This document shows positions 26,684-35,095 of a stretch of DNA of 35,113 nt, piece by piece (position 1 is the stretch's first letter; each line of letters begins with the position of its first letter). A model generated the notes under the pieces. It made no database searches and was not told the origin of the DNA. It was given only the letters and a program-made list of their open reading frames with translations. The DNA comes from Pseudomonadales bacterium (GTDB taxonomy: Bacteria; Pseudomonadota; Gammaproteobacteria; Pseudomonadales; Azotimanducaceae): positions 1 to 35,113 of the forward strand of contig JALZVT010000033.1 in assembly GCA_023300545.1 (NCBI GenBank). The letters run 5' to 3'. The position numbers were made by a program, and so were the translations under genes.

Positions 26684-26758
26684 CTGGCCGTCGCGAAACA
26701 CGGTTTCCAACGCAGTAACCTCGCGGCCAAGAACGTACTTTAAACCCCAACCGCCTAG
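26624..26758 (-). pseudogene. Possible 3'-remnant of a decayed gene
   Basis: On the minus strand, a frame without a usable start reads ...KYVLGREVTALETVFRDGQ, then LVRDESLVRVRVRR and a stop at 26624. Its composition is coding-like and it resembles the C-terminal tail of nicotinamide phosphoribosyltransferase-type enzymes (T-V-F-x-x-G pattern), from memory and with low certainty. The upstream body of such a gene is absent; the MAPEG gene lies there instead. It overlaps the antitoxin 3' end antisense. Confidence 0.3.
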
Positions 26759-27144
26759 ACCAACCCCAGATAGAGCCCATACACACTCACCACCGCGATG
26801 CTCAGGAAGGTGCCCACCATACCCAACTGGCGGAAGAGCAAATTCGCCTCGGCGCCCATACCCAATACATGGAGAATTCTTGCAACAATGAAGAGGCCAG
26901 CGAACACCATTAATAGAGTAGCGTGGCCGCCGGACAGCTCAACCGCTCCAAGAATGATGAGAAACAACGGGACATATTCACTGAAGTTGCCGTGGGTACG
27001 AATACGGTAGAGCAACTCTTCTGACTCGCCCTCGCCAATAAGCACCTCAGCCTTCACTCTCGACTGCACAACCCGAACACTCAACCAAATGAGCAGCAGG
27101 CCGGCCACAGAGGCAGTGACCAGGGTAATTGGCAGGTTCATCAT
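26755..27144 (-). CDS. MAPEG family membrane protein (second copy)
   Basis: A 129-aa membrane protein with four hydrophobic segments and the family motif R-I-R-T-H-G-N-F-S-E-Y-V-P in the first loop, followed by FLIILGAVELSGG and FIVARILHVLGM. This matches the bacterial MAPEG group with an R-x-H-x-N-x-x-E-Y-x-P core more closely than the copy at 5926-6312. It is expected in the inner membrane; a glutathione-related detoxification role is possible but unproven. The ATG at 27144 has GGAG six bases upstream; a second ATG directly follows. It is divergent from efpL, with about 150 bp between starts. Confidence 0.9.
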   Translation of the reverse strand: MMNLPITLVTASVAGLLLIWLSVRVVQSRVKAEVLIGEGESEELLYRIRTHGNFSEYVPLFLIILGAVELSGGHATLLMVFAGLFIVARILHVLGMGAEANLLFRQLGMVGTFLSIAVVSVYGLYLGLV

Positions 27145-27196
27145 TACAATCTCCGAAACGGTAAGGGTAGGCTAGAGTATAAGCTAGATGTCCAGG

Positions 27197-27220
27197 TGGT
27201 CGAGTAGCTGGTCGAGCAGG
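27197..27220. repeat. Tandem 12-bp direct repeat between the MAPEG gene and efpL
   Basis: TGGTCGAGTAGC is followed at once by TGGTCGAGCAGG (10 of 12 identical). It lies in the divergent promoter region. On the minus strand it reads as a short LLDQLLDHLD helix ending in a stop, with no start, so a gene-tail remnant is also possible. Confidence 0.35.
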
Positions 27221-27251
27221 TATCCTGTGCCAACAACGTTCCCCTATTCCC

Positions 27252-27272
27252 TTGAGCCCTGACTGGGCTCAA
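27252..27272 (+). promoter_or_regulatory. Hairpin in the efpL leader
   Basis: TTGAGCCC (27252-27259) and GGGCTCAA (27265-27272) form a perfect 8-bp stem with a 5-base loop, 11 bases before the GGAGG ribosome site (27284-27288). It could be a leader structure tuning efpL translation, or the terminator of an unseen transcript. Confidence 0.5.
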
Positions 27273-27295
27273 ACCATTCCTTCGGAGGTTATCCG

Positions 27296-27865
27296 GTGCC
27301 CAGAGCCAGTGACATCAAGAAAGGCGCCATTGTGCGTTACAAAGGTCGCGTTTGCGCGGTCCGCAAAATCGACACCCGTGCGCCGTCTTCCCGGGGCAGT
27401 AACACCCTGTACAAAATGAAACTACAGGACGTGGTGTCGAAGCAAAACTTGGATGAAACCTTCAAAGGCGAGGACATGTTCGAAGACGTCGACTTTGTGC
27501 GCCGCAACGCCAGCTATTCCTATTTTGATGGCGAACTGTATGTGTTCATGGACGATGAAGATTTCACTCAATATTCGTTTAACAACGACGCGCTAGAGGG
27601 CCAAACCGGTTATCTCGTAGAGGGCCTAAACGGCATCTCGGTGATATTGATCGACGGGGTTGAGGCCGGCATTGCCTTACCCGTTTCAGTGGATCTCGAG
27701 ATTCTTGAGACCGCACCGGCACTGAAAGGTGGCTCGGTGACCAAGCGCACAAAGCCCGCAACCCTTGCGGGTGGGCTTGAGGTACAAATTCCTGAGTATT
27801 TAGCCCAGGGTGAAGTGATTAAGGTGAATACGGAGTCTGGGGAGTATATGTCGCGAACAGGGTGA
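27296..27865 (+). CDS. efpL: Elongation factor P-like protein EfpL (YeiP)
   Basis: A 189-aa cytoplasmic translation factor with three beta-barrel domains (KOW-like, central OB, C-terminal OB). It binds stalled ribosomes between the P and E sites and helps them through difficult motifs such as polyproline. The opening MPRASDIKKGAIVRYKG and the TLYKMKLQDV segment match E. coli YeiP rather than classical EF-P. The domain I loop reads APSSRGSN, placing Arg33 where EfpL has an unmodified Arg and EF-P a modified Lys. The ending VTKRTKPATLAGGLEVQIPE fits the family. The start is GTG at 27296 with GGAGG seven bases upstream. No modification enzyme lies nearby, as expected for EfpL. Confidence 0.93.
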   Translation: MPRASDIKKGAIVRYKGRVCAVRKIDTRAPSSRGSNTLYKMKLQDVVSKQNLDETFKGEDMFEDVDFVRRNASYSYFDGELYVFMDDEDFTQYSFNNDALEGQTGYLVEGLNGISVILIDGVEAGIALPVSVDLEILETAPALKGGSVTKRTKPATLAGGLEVQIPEYLAQGEVIKVNTESGEYMSRTG

Positions 27866-27868
27866 CAC

Positions 27869-27899
27869 ACGGCTCCTTAGGAGCCGTTAGGAGCGGCTC
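27869..27899 (+). terminator. Overlapping hairpins after efpL
   Basis: ACGGCTCC (27869-27876) pairs perfectly with GGAGCCGT (27880-27887) around TTA. GAGCCG (27881-27886) can instead pair with CGGCTC (27894-27899). The stems exclude each other. They start 4 bp after the stop codon; no strong T tract follows. Confidence 0.45.
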
Positions 27900-27957
27900 G
27901 CTTGACTTGTCGCTCCGCTGGATAGAAATTGAGGGTTAGACTGGCAAGGAATAGCTG

Positions 27958-30114
27958 ATGACACTGTCTGATATCTCACGTTCTAGAGCGACCTGGCTTA
28001 TCCAAGGGCTGTTATGCCCGTTGTTGCTGTTCGGCGCGCTGCCCAGCGCAGCGCTTTCCCCCGGCGCAAACCTACTGAACGTTAATCGCGATCCGGCGCT
28101 GTTCGAAGTGCTCGAAACCGCGTCCAATCCGATCGTGAGTCCTGACGGCAAACACCTGTATTTCTCACGCGCAAGCCACGTCGACGGCACCATTGCGGTG
28201 TTTGGTCTTGAGCCAGACGGTGATAACTCTCCGTTCTTCATCGAAACCTACACGGCCGGACCAGCCGGTCTATCGTCGCTCACTGGCAACTACCAGTCGA
28301 TCCAGCAATTCAATGCAGAGGGCACTCGCGCCTACGCCAACTTCCGCCAGGCCGGTGTATCTGAGAATGATGATGTGGTGCACGGACTTAGCGTTCTCAT
28401 TCGCAACCCAGCCACTGGCGGCCTGTCTGAACTGCAAGCGATCGTCATTGCTGCGGGCACTGCCTTTGGCGCCCCGGTGATCAGCGCCGACAACCAATTT
28501 CTGTACGTCAGTACCCACGTCGCCGATTCCAATCTGCGGGTCGACAACGCGGAGTTGCGTCGCTATTCACTCGACCCTGAAACTGGGCGGCTGCAAGGGT
28601 TTGTCAGTTTACCCATTCCGCGAGCTAATCAGCTGAGCTATCTGCGCCTGATCGACAACGACACCGCGTTACTGGCAAGTTCCAGTACCGAACTGGTTGA
28701 GTACCGCCGCGATTCAACCTCAGGCAATCTCACTCTGCAGAATCGCTTTACGTTGCCGCCACTCTTCGTGGTTAACCCAGACAATCCAATAGACCCCCCA
28801 GGACCGGTGGCGACAGCGGTTACTGCAGATGGTGAGTTTGTCTACAGCTTGCGAGCCAATCTGGTGAACCGGGGCGGCGGCTTTCTGAACACGCTGCGCC
28901 GCAACAGGGCAACCGGAGCATTGACGCTGATAGACGAACTGACGCCGATCGATTTTGTCGACAACTTCCTGTTTCGGAGTACTCAGATTTTGCTCAGCGA
29001 TGCTGAAGACATCGCGTTGGTACCCTCGTACCACGGCCGCTTCATTGCTGGCAGCCCGTCCCTTTCATCCTGCATCAACGCCTTTGCCATCGATCCCGAT
29101 GACGGCACGCTGCGTCGCACCGGCACCGACTGCAAAAGCAACGCCACCGGCTCGAGATGGGCCGCTCATCCCCAGACGAATCGCTTTTACACCAGCTGGT
29201 CTACGGCTCGAAGCATCTTCGTGCCCGACGAATTTCCGTTTGGCTCGATTGCGGTCTGGGAGCCAGGTCGCATCGTTCAGGCCACCACCATTCACTCCGC
29301 CATTCTGCCGCTGAGCCGCTCAATTGGTGAACGCGACACCAACACAGAACCGGCCACCTACTTCACTTCCATCATCAACGCAGGCAACGCTGATGCAGAG
29401 CACTGCAGCGTTATCTATGACGGCAACGGGTTCGTGAACGTCGGCTTTCAGGTCAACGACCCGGTTACCAATGAACCGCTGGGCGATGTCGAGTTCTCGT
29501 CTCTCGGGGGTGAGTTCGACATACCTGCGGACAGCGTGCGGCAACTCACCCTCAGCGTGTTTCAGTCCAACGAATTTGACACACAAACTATTGAACTCGA
29601 CTACCGTTGTTTAAACAGTCCGGATGCACCGCGGGTGCGGGGTGTTAACAACCTCTTGATCGCCTCGTCACGGCTGCCATTGCCAGACCTCATTACCGGA
29701 GCCGTCACCCAGGGCAACACCGGCATCGCGCGGCTGCCCGGTACCGGTGGCACAGCCGCGTTTGCGGTCTCGACCATAAACATTGGTGCCGAAGATGAGC
29801 TCACCGCGAGAGTTGTGTTTGATCTCGCCGAACTAATTGAGACCAGCGCGGCCGGGGCTATTAGTGAGGCCAGCACGGCCAGTTTGCAAATTTGCGAGAC
29901 CAACCCCGCCACTGGCGCTTGCCTAGCCAGCCCGACCAGCACCGCAGTACGCCGCATTGCGAATCAAGAAATCGCCACCTACACCGTCTTTGTTATAGGC
30001 GGCGGCAGCGAGATCCCGCTCGACCCAGCAACTAACCGGGCCTTTGTCGTGCTGGTAGATTCAATGGGGGAAGTGCGCGGCGCCAGCAGTGTTGCGATCA
30101 CCACAGCGCCCTAG
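27958..30114 (+). CDS. Exported lactonase-like beta-propeller protein with C-terminal beta-sandwich region
   Basis: A 718-aa exported protein. A signal peptide (about residues 12-32, hydrophobic, ending S-A-A) is followed by seven-bladed-propeller-like repeats of the lactonase type (about 45-420), with blade motifs SPDGKHLYFSR, SADNQFLYVSTH and TADGEFVYSLR. The C-terminal 290 residues carry beta-rich segments (FTSIINAGNADAEHCSV; AFAVSTINIGAEDELTA) resembling DUF11/CARDB-type Ig folds. It is probably periplasmic or secreted; enzyme activity is unproven because such propellers also serve as binding scaffolds. The ATG at 27958 has AAGGA (27946-27950) seven bases upstream. It is convergent with the propeller pair; 40 bp separate the stops. 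Confidence 0.75.
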   Translation: MTLSDISRSRATWLIQGLLCPLLLFGALPSAALSPGANLLNVNRDPALFEVLETASNPIVSPDGKHLYFSRASHVDGTIAVFGLEPDGDNSPFFIETYTAGPAGLSSLTGNYQSIQQFNAEGTRAYANFRQAGVSENDDVVHGLSVLIRNPATGGLSELQAIVIAAGTAFGAPVISADNQFLYVSTHVADSNLRVDNAELRRYSLDPETGRLQGFVSLPIPRANQLSYLRLIDNDTALLASSSTELVEYRRDSTSGNLTLQNRFTLPPLFVVNPDNPIDPPGPVATAVTADGEFVYSLRANLVNRGGGFLNTLRRNRATGALTLIDELTPIDFVDNFLFRSTQILLSDAEDIALVPSYHGRFIAGSPSLSSCINAFAIDPDDGTLRRTGTDCKSNATGSRWAAHPQTNRFYTSWSTARSIFVPDEFPFGSIAVWEPGRIVQATTIHSAILPLSRSIGERDTNTEPATYFTSIINAGNADAEHCSVIYDGNGFVNVGFQVNDPVTNEPLGDVEFSSLGGEFDIPADSVRQLTLSVFQSNEFDTQTIELDYRCLNSPDAPRVRGVNNLLIASSRLPLPDLITGAVTQGNTGIARLPGTGGTAAFAVSTINIGAEDELTARVVFDLAELIETSAAGAISEASTASLQICETNPATGACLASPTSTAVRRIANQEIATYTVFVIGGGSEIPLDPATNRAFVVLVDSMGEVRGASSVAITTAP

Positions 30115-30154
30115 CCTGTCCGTTATCGCGGTTCTCCTCCCTCGCTTCAACCGG

Positions 30155-32125
30155 TCACTGCAACACCCCAATATTCAAAGCGGTATCGTCCGCGTCATAG
30201 CGGACGCAATCTGACCAGCCGCTTTCAGAGCGTAGGCCGTTGTTACGGAAGTCCACGTTGATCACGCGCAGCAGCGAAAGCAATGTCCCATCGGGTGCAA
30301 ACCGCTGGCGTGAGAATCTGAGTTCAGGATCAAGCCGCGCTAAGAACTGATAACTGCCAGGCTCCAGGGCCGGAAAACTGAATCCACCCAAACTGTCACT
30401 CGCCTGAAAGCTCACCAGACCATCACGAGCACCGCAGCGGTACAGCCCGATAGATTGACTCACCAGCCCCTCTTCACCGCCATCAAGCAGTCCATCATCA
30501 TTGACGTCGATAAAGACGCTGCCGGCAAGCCGAAAGAGTTGGCGATCATCCTGCGCTTCGAATTGCCATGAATTGTCGCGCTCCGCGTATGTCTCACGCC
30601 CGCGCGATCGGCCCGTTCCCGTCACCAGTAACTCCAGCAAGCGGAATGATTGTGGTTCACTGGCAGAATCAATGAATCGAATATTCACCTGCAGCTCCGT
30701 GGCATCGTCCACAAACGACGCCGCAAACAGAAAACGTCCATCACTCAACGCCTTGCGGTGAAACACGAGGCTGTCGAACGGTACACCGGGTTCATTTCCA
30801 GGTGACAACCGCAGATCTCTTGTGATCGCGTTGTCAGTTTCAATCACCAGACCACCTTCAGCCAGACGTCCCAGATTGAACAGGTCGTCACCCAGGCACT
30901 CGCCTTCGCCAGTGAGTTCAATTCGCGCCGCGCCCTCCCCACGCCAAATTCCCGCAACAAAGGGCAGTTCACACCCATCGGGGTCTAGCGGGTCGCCTGC
31001 TGCGTCATTGCGAACGGTCAGCACATCGAAAAAGCCGTTGCCATCGCCGTCAACCAGGTTATTAGCTGCAGTGCTAAACAGCAGCTGCCCACCATTTGCT
31101 GACGGCATTACCGCAAGGCTGTAGCTGTCGGCCGTTGACGTCAGATTGCGAACGGAACCGTTTCGCCGATCGAACACGAACACATCAGCGGCGCCATTCT
31201 GGTCATCGGCTACCAGTGTTGATGCACTCGACACAAAAGTAACAAATCGCCCATCCGCGCTGATTGCACCCGTAGGTGTTGCGCCGTTGCTGCCGGCCGT
31301 TAATAGCCGCAACCGGCCAGTGTCGCCATCCCACAAATACAGATCGTCTAAGGTGCCGTTATCATCCTGAGCATCCAGTGCCCGACCGCGCCATACAAAA
31401 GACACAAACCGGCCATCAGCGCTCATGTCGATAGGACCAAATTCGTTCTGAGTGCCATTCACGATGGTGACGGCGTCGCCAGTTTGTAGATTTAACAGCA
31501 CCAGCCGACGGTCATCGCCGCCCGCGGTTTGCAAATAGAGCGCCTGCTCTCCAGCGAAGTCTAGTCGCCCTTGTGCAAGGATGCCTCCGCTGGCAGGCAG
31601 TGCTGAGCCGCGACTGCCAACGTCAATGTCTAGAGTATGCAAGCTCTTCGTTCCGTCCCTCGCCGTCTCTTGCAAGAGCAGTTGCGTGCCGTCACCAGAC
31701 AACGCCAGCACGGCAACCGACAGGGCCTCAGCGTTGCTTTGATAGATCGTCTCACGAGTACCGCTGGTTCGATCGATACGCAACACCTTGGCAGGTTCGC
31801 CACCGGGCCTCACCCCTACAAACAGGCTGCTGCCATCTGCGTTCAGCAGTGCAACCCCATCGATAACCCCTGCAACCCAGCGCTTCGCAGGCTCTGCTGT
31901 GCCTATTGCGCGGCTGTAAACTGAAATAGGGTCCCCAAAGTAACGCCAGGCAGCAACCTGACCATCCGCACTCAGCACGCCGGCCAATGCGTGGTGTTCA
32001 AGACCATCCACTCCCCCCTGCGGGCTGACCCGTTCAAACGCCGCTAGGGCACCAAGGCCCCAACACCCGACAAAAACCGCGACCAGCAGCTGCACGAAAA
32101 CTCGACGTTCACGAACTAAATTCAT
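30155..32125 (-). CDS. Exported PD40-propeller/SdrD-like protein (downstream paralog)
   Basis: A 656-aa exported protein with a signal peptide (hydrophobic stretch about 10-28). About residues 45-380 are TolB/PD40-like propeller blades (SADGRFVSFVWRG, SADGRFVTFVSSAS, SANGGQLLFSTAAN) with D-x-D-G-N-G loops. A middle domain of about 150 aa (383-532) starts C-E-L-P-F-V-A-G-I-W-R. The SdrD/CnaB-like C-terminus (533-656) starts LAGSVFIDVNDDGLLDGGEE and keeps two Cys (YRCG, SDC). The whole layout matches the preceding gene. The ATG at 32125 overlaps that gene's TGA in ATGA, with GGAGGT six bases upstream, so the two are coupled. It is probably a secreted or periplasmic structural or binding protein; no catalytic motif is evident. 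Confidence 0.75.
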   Translation of the reverse strand: MNLVRERRVFVQLLVAVFVGCWGLGALAAFERVSPQGGVDGLEHHALAGVLSADGQVAAWRYFGDPISVYSRAIGTAEPAKRWVAGVIDGVALLNADGSSLFVGVRPGGEPAKVLRIDRTSGTRETIYQSNAEALSVAVLALSGDGTQLLLQETARDGTKSLHTLDIDVGSRGSALPASGGILAQGRLDFAGEQALYLQTAGGDDRRLVLLNLQTGDAVTIVNGTQNEFGPIDMSADGRFVSFVWRGRALDAQDDNGTLDDLYLWDGDTGRLRLLTAGSNGATPTGAISADGRFVTFVSSASTLVADDQNGAADVFVFDRRNGSVRNLTSTADSYSLAVMPSANGGQLLFSTAANNLVDGDGNGFFDVLTVRNDAAGDPLDPDGCELPFVAGIWRGEGAARIELTGEGECLGDDLFNLGRLAEGGLVIETDNAITRDLRLSPGNEPGVPFDSLVFHRKALSDGRFLFAASFVDDATELQVNIRFIDSASEPQSFRLLELLVTGTGRSRGRETYAERDNSWQFEAQDDRQLFRLAGSVFIDVNDDGLLDGGEEGLVSQSIGLYRCGARDGLVSFQASDSLGGFSFPALEPGSYQFLARLDPELRFSRQRFAPDGTLLSLLRVINVDFRNNGLRSESGWSDCVRYDADDTALNIGVLQ

Positions 32126-34134
32126 GGCAACACCTCCAGCGCAACATCAAGGTCTACTCGATCGAACTCAAACGACCTGCAGTCTGAAAAGCCGGTAAAC
32201 AGATTGTCTGGCCCAATGCTCACCGCTCGAATGAGCGAAAGCAGTTCACCATCCGCTCCAAGTCGCTGAGGCGCAAAGCGTTCGCCAGCTGCTAGCGTGA
32301 TTCCAATCTGGAACTGCGCTGGTGGCAGCGCATCGAAACTGTACGCGCCGCCGCCGTCCGTAGACTGGCGACCCGCGAGGCCGTCCGCATCACCGCAACG
32401 AAACAGCGCGACGCTCTGACCCGCCAGGGTGGGCTCATCAGTCCCGCGCATTCCATCACCATTCTGATCACGCCAGAGCGTACCGGCGAGCCTGATCTGA
32501 TCTGGCGCCGGTGCTGGCGTACCGCCCTCTTCAAACTCCCAGCGTGTTGCGTATTCCGCATACACCGGACTAAACCGGTTCAGCGGACTAAGTAGACCCG
32601 CCGAATCCTCTGAAACAACCAAATCAAGTAACTCAAAAGACCTTGGTGCTGACGAATTTGCGACAAAGGTCATATCCACGTGATAGCCCGTGGCAGGGTC
32701 GACGAACCATGTGGCGAAGTAGTAACCACCCGATTCCAGGGGATAGCGATCCAACAGAAATCGATTCGCGCGCGCAGGTTCAAACGATGAACCCGGGAAA
32801 AGATTGAGAACAGGGCGATCGCCCATTCCGGGAATCTGCAGGCCGCTATCTGTGGGTTCACCCCACTCCAATAACTGCGGACCAAGACGACAACCGGGAG
32901 AACCGGCGACCTGCACACTCACGCCACTTTCGCTACGCCAGATACCTTGGGGAAATTCGTCATCGCAGTCTGGCGGTGCCTGATCTCCGGGACCATCAAT
33001 GAAACGGAAAACATCGATAAAACCGTTGGTGTCGTTACTGACAAAGTTCGACGCTCCACTGGCAACAACAATGACCGAAGCATCGTCACTCAAAGCGAGC
33101 CCCGAGTTGCTCGAATTATCAGGCTGCGGTCTGAGCATCTGTATCGAATTCTCCTGCGCGTCGAACAAAAAGAAATCGGGCCCGCCGTTAACATCGCCCG
33201 CAACGATAGTGTCGTTTGCCGTGACAAACAGTATAAAACGTCCATCACCACTCATTTGGGCAACCAACAGACCCCGCTGTTGTGCGTTACCAATTACTTC
33301 CACGGTCATTGTCGCCCGATCGAGCAGGATCAATTCCGTTAACCCAGTTGCGGTGGTACGGGTCAACAGCAGACGCGCGCCAGCAGAACTGATCGCCTGC
33401 ACGGTCATGAGCGTCGACGCAAACAAAACCTGTTGGCGACCTGTTTGGCGTTCGATCAACCGCAACCCAAGCTCAGTATCTGAGGAAAACGTCAGAGCAA
33501 TAACTTGTCCATCGTCGCTAATACGGGCATCGCGAACGCGGGCAGAATCAGACACGAGCCGGGTAAGCTCGCGGGACCGCCGATCGTAGACCGCCAAAGA
33601 ATAAACAGTTTGGTTGCGATCGCTGCGATCGGTGAGGCTTACCAGCAAATGCGATCCGTCGAACGAGAGCCCAAAAGTTACCGCCGACTCTTCAGGCTGC
33701 AGCGCGATGTGTTCGATCTCGCCGGTCGCCCGTTCCAACAGAAACAGACCGAAGGGAAAAGTCGCGGTGGACCCGGGATGTAAATTAGTGGCGTTGCTGG
33801 TAAATCCGATCCACTTGCCGTCGCCAGATAATACTGCAGTACCCACCACCCCGTTGGCCTCTGGCAACACTACCGTAGGCGGCCCGAAGCGATTCTCGCT
33901 ATCAAGCTCCCGCACAATGAGTTGTGGGTTGGCCAAAGCACCGACCCTGGAAGAAAACAACAGGACACTCCCATCCCTGCTCAGTTTCGGATCGAACGAG
34001 TGGCCTTCAGCTCTGCCCCCGAAACCGGGCGGTTCACTCAATAGCCTGTAATCAGCCGAGGCGCCGCTAACGGCGCAACAAGTCAGCAACAATGCACTGA
34101 CTGTTCTCTGGAAACTATTCATCCTGGACGTCAA
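32122..34134 (-). CDS. Exported PD40-propeller/SdrD-like protein (upstream paralog)
   Basis: A paralog of the next gene, 670 aa from a TTG at 34134, chosen because GGGGAGGG lies six bases upstream; ATG 34122 (four codons later) is the alternative and has no well-spaced site. Either start gives a signal peptide ending G-A-S-A. PD40-like blades (SRDGSVLLFSSR, SGDGKWIGFTSN, SGDGRFILFVTAN) cover about 40-390; the middle domain (about 395-545) starts C-D-D-E-F-P-Q-G-I-W-R; the SdrD/CnaB-like C-terminus (549-670) has LAGTLWRDQNGDGMRGTDEP and Cys in FRCG and SDC. It lies 47 bp downstream of the PEP-CTERM gene, so an operon of three is likely. The function is unknown; the domain set suggests surface or matrix binding. 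Confidence 0.75.
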   Translation of the reverse strand: MTSRMNSFQRTVSALLLTCCAVSGASADYRLLSEPPGFGGRAEGHSFDPKLSRDGSVLLFSSRVGALANPQLIVRELDSENRFGPPTVVLPEANGVVGTAVLSGDGKWIGFTSNATNLHPGSTATFPFGLFLLERATGEIEHIALQPEESAVTFGLSFDGSHLLVSLTDRSDRNQTVYSLAVYDRRSRELTRLVSDSARVRDARISDDGQVIALTFSSDTELGLRLIERQTGRQQVLFASTLMTVQAISSAGARLLLTRTTATGLTELILLDRATMTVEVIGNAQQRGLLVAQMSGDGRFILFVTANDTIVAGDVNGGPDFFLFDAQENSIQMLRPQPDNSSNSGLALSDDASVIVVASGASNFVSNDTNGFIDVFRFIDGPGDQAPPDCDDEFPQGIWRSESGVSVQVAGSPGCRLGPQLLEWGEPTDSGLQIPGMGDRPVLNLFPGSSFEPARANRFLLDRYPLESGGYYFATWFVDPATGYHVDMTFVANSSAPRSFELLDLVVSEDSAGLLSPLNRFSPVYAEYATRWEFEEGGTPAPAPDQIRLAGTLWRDQNGDGMRGTDEPTLAGQSVALFRCGDADGLAGRQSTDGGGAYSFDALPPAQFQIGITLAAGERFAPQRLGADGELLSLIRAVSIGPDNLFTGFSDCRSFEFDRVDLDVALEVLP

Positions 34135-34181
34135 TGGATTCCCTCCCCTTATTGTCATCTTAGAAGTTTGGCGTGTCGTGG

Positions 34182-34961
34182 TTAGCCAATGCTGGCCGTG
34201 GGCTTTAGAGCGCCTCTGTTTCGAACCAACCACAGACCGAAGGCAAGCATGCCAAGCTGACCCGGTTCGGGCACGTCGGTTATAGCCTCTGGCAGAAGGG
34301 TGATGCTCGCGCTATTGATGAGAAGAACGGTCTCCTCGTTAGAGCCCATGCTGCCAATATTCGAAAAATCCGGAACGCCCGGGCCAATATTTGAAGTAAC
34401 CTTGCTGGTGAGATTAAACCCAGGCCCTGGATTGGCTTGATCAAAATCGAAGCTTAATAGTAGCGCTTCAATCCCCGCCAGATTCTCGTCCAACGCCAAA
34501 GCTCCAGCGAACAGATCGGAAGTACCCTCAACCACAAACGAAAGCTCGTCGAAGCTGTCGCCGGGTGAAAGGTTGGTTCGAACAAAAACGTTCAGTCGAT
34601 CACCGCCGGGTAAGTCTTCGATGGCTACAACGACAGAATCTTCTCGATCAAAACTCGGTGTGCCGCCCACAGGAAAGAGGTCAAATGTAACTGCGTCGGC
34701 GAGCCCGAGATCTGTGCCGAAGATAGGCCCATCTGCGAAGGTGGCAACTTGGGGCGTTGGCCTTCGATCTGGAAAGTCGATCAAATCGATTCTGATCAAG
34801 CCAACAAACGCATCACCTCGAGCGCCAAGCGGACCGCCCGCATTTATCACATTGGCGGTAAAATCAATCTGAATCACGCCGGCCTGCGCAGGTGCCGCCG
34901 TTAACAGCAACAGGGCTAACGTGAAAAGGCCAGATCGAAGAATCCGGGAGACTCGATTCAT
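34182..34961 (-). CDS. PEP-CTERM sorting-domain protein
   Basis: A 259-aa exported protein starting at ATG 34961 (AAGGA nine bases upstream; the TTG at 34970 is too close to that site). Residues 1-27 are a signal peptide ending A-Q-A. The body is beta-rich and of unknown fold. From about residue 230 the tail has V-P-E-P, a hydrophobic segment (GQLGMLAFGLWLV) and a basic R-N-R cluster: the PEP-CTERM signal recognised by exosortase (EpsH). Such proteins are processed and usually exported together with exopolysaccharide. No exosortase is in this window. It is the first gene of the minus-strand group with the propeller pair. Confidence 0.85.
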   Translation of the reverse strand: MNRVSRILRSGLFTLALLLLTAAPAQAGVIQIDFTANVINAGGPLGARGDAFVGLIRIDLIDFPDRRPTPQVATFADGPIFGTDLGLADAVTFDLFPVGGTPSFDREDSVVVAIEDLPGGDRLNVFVRTNLSPGDSFDELSFVVEGTSDLFAGALALDENLAGIEALLLSFDFDQANPGPGFNLTSKVTSNIGPGVPDFSNIGSMGSNEETVLLINSASITLLPEAITDVPEPGQLGMLAFGLWLVRNRGALKPTASIG

Positions 34962-35095
34962 TGCGTTCAATCCTTGATCAATAAATTCCCTAATAGACTA
35001 ACACTTAGGTCCATCGTTCGATTGTTGCTGCAATGTAAAGATAACCTCCCAGCGACAAAACCGATGTGTCACTAGAGGACGGGATTCTTATATAC

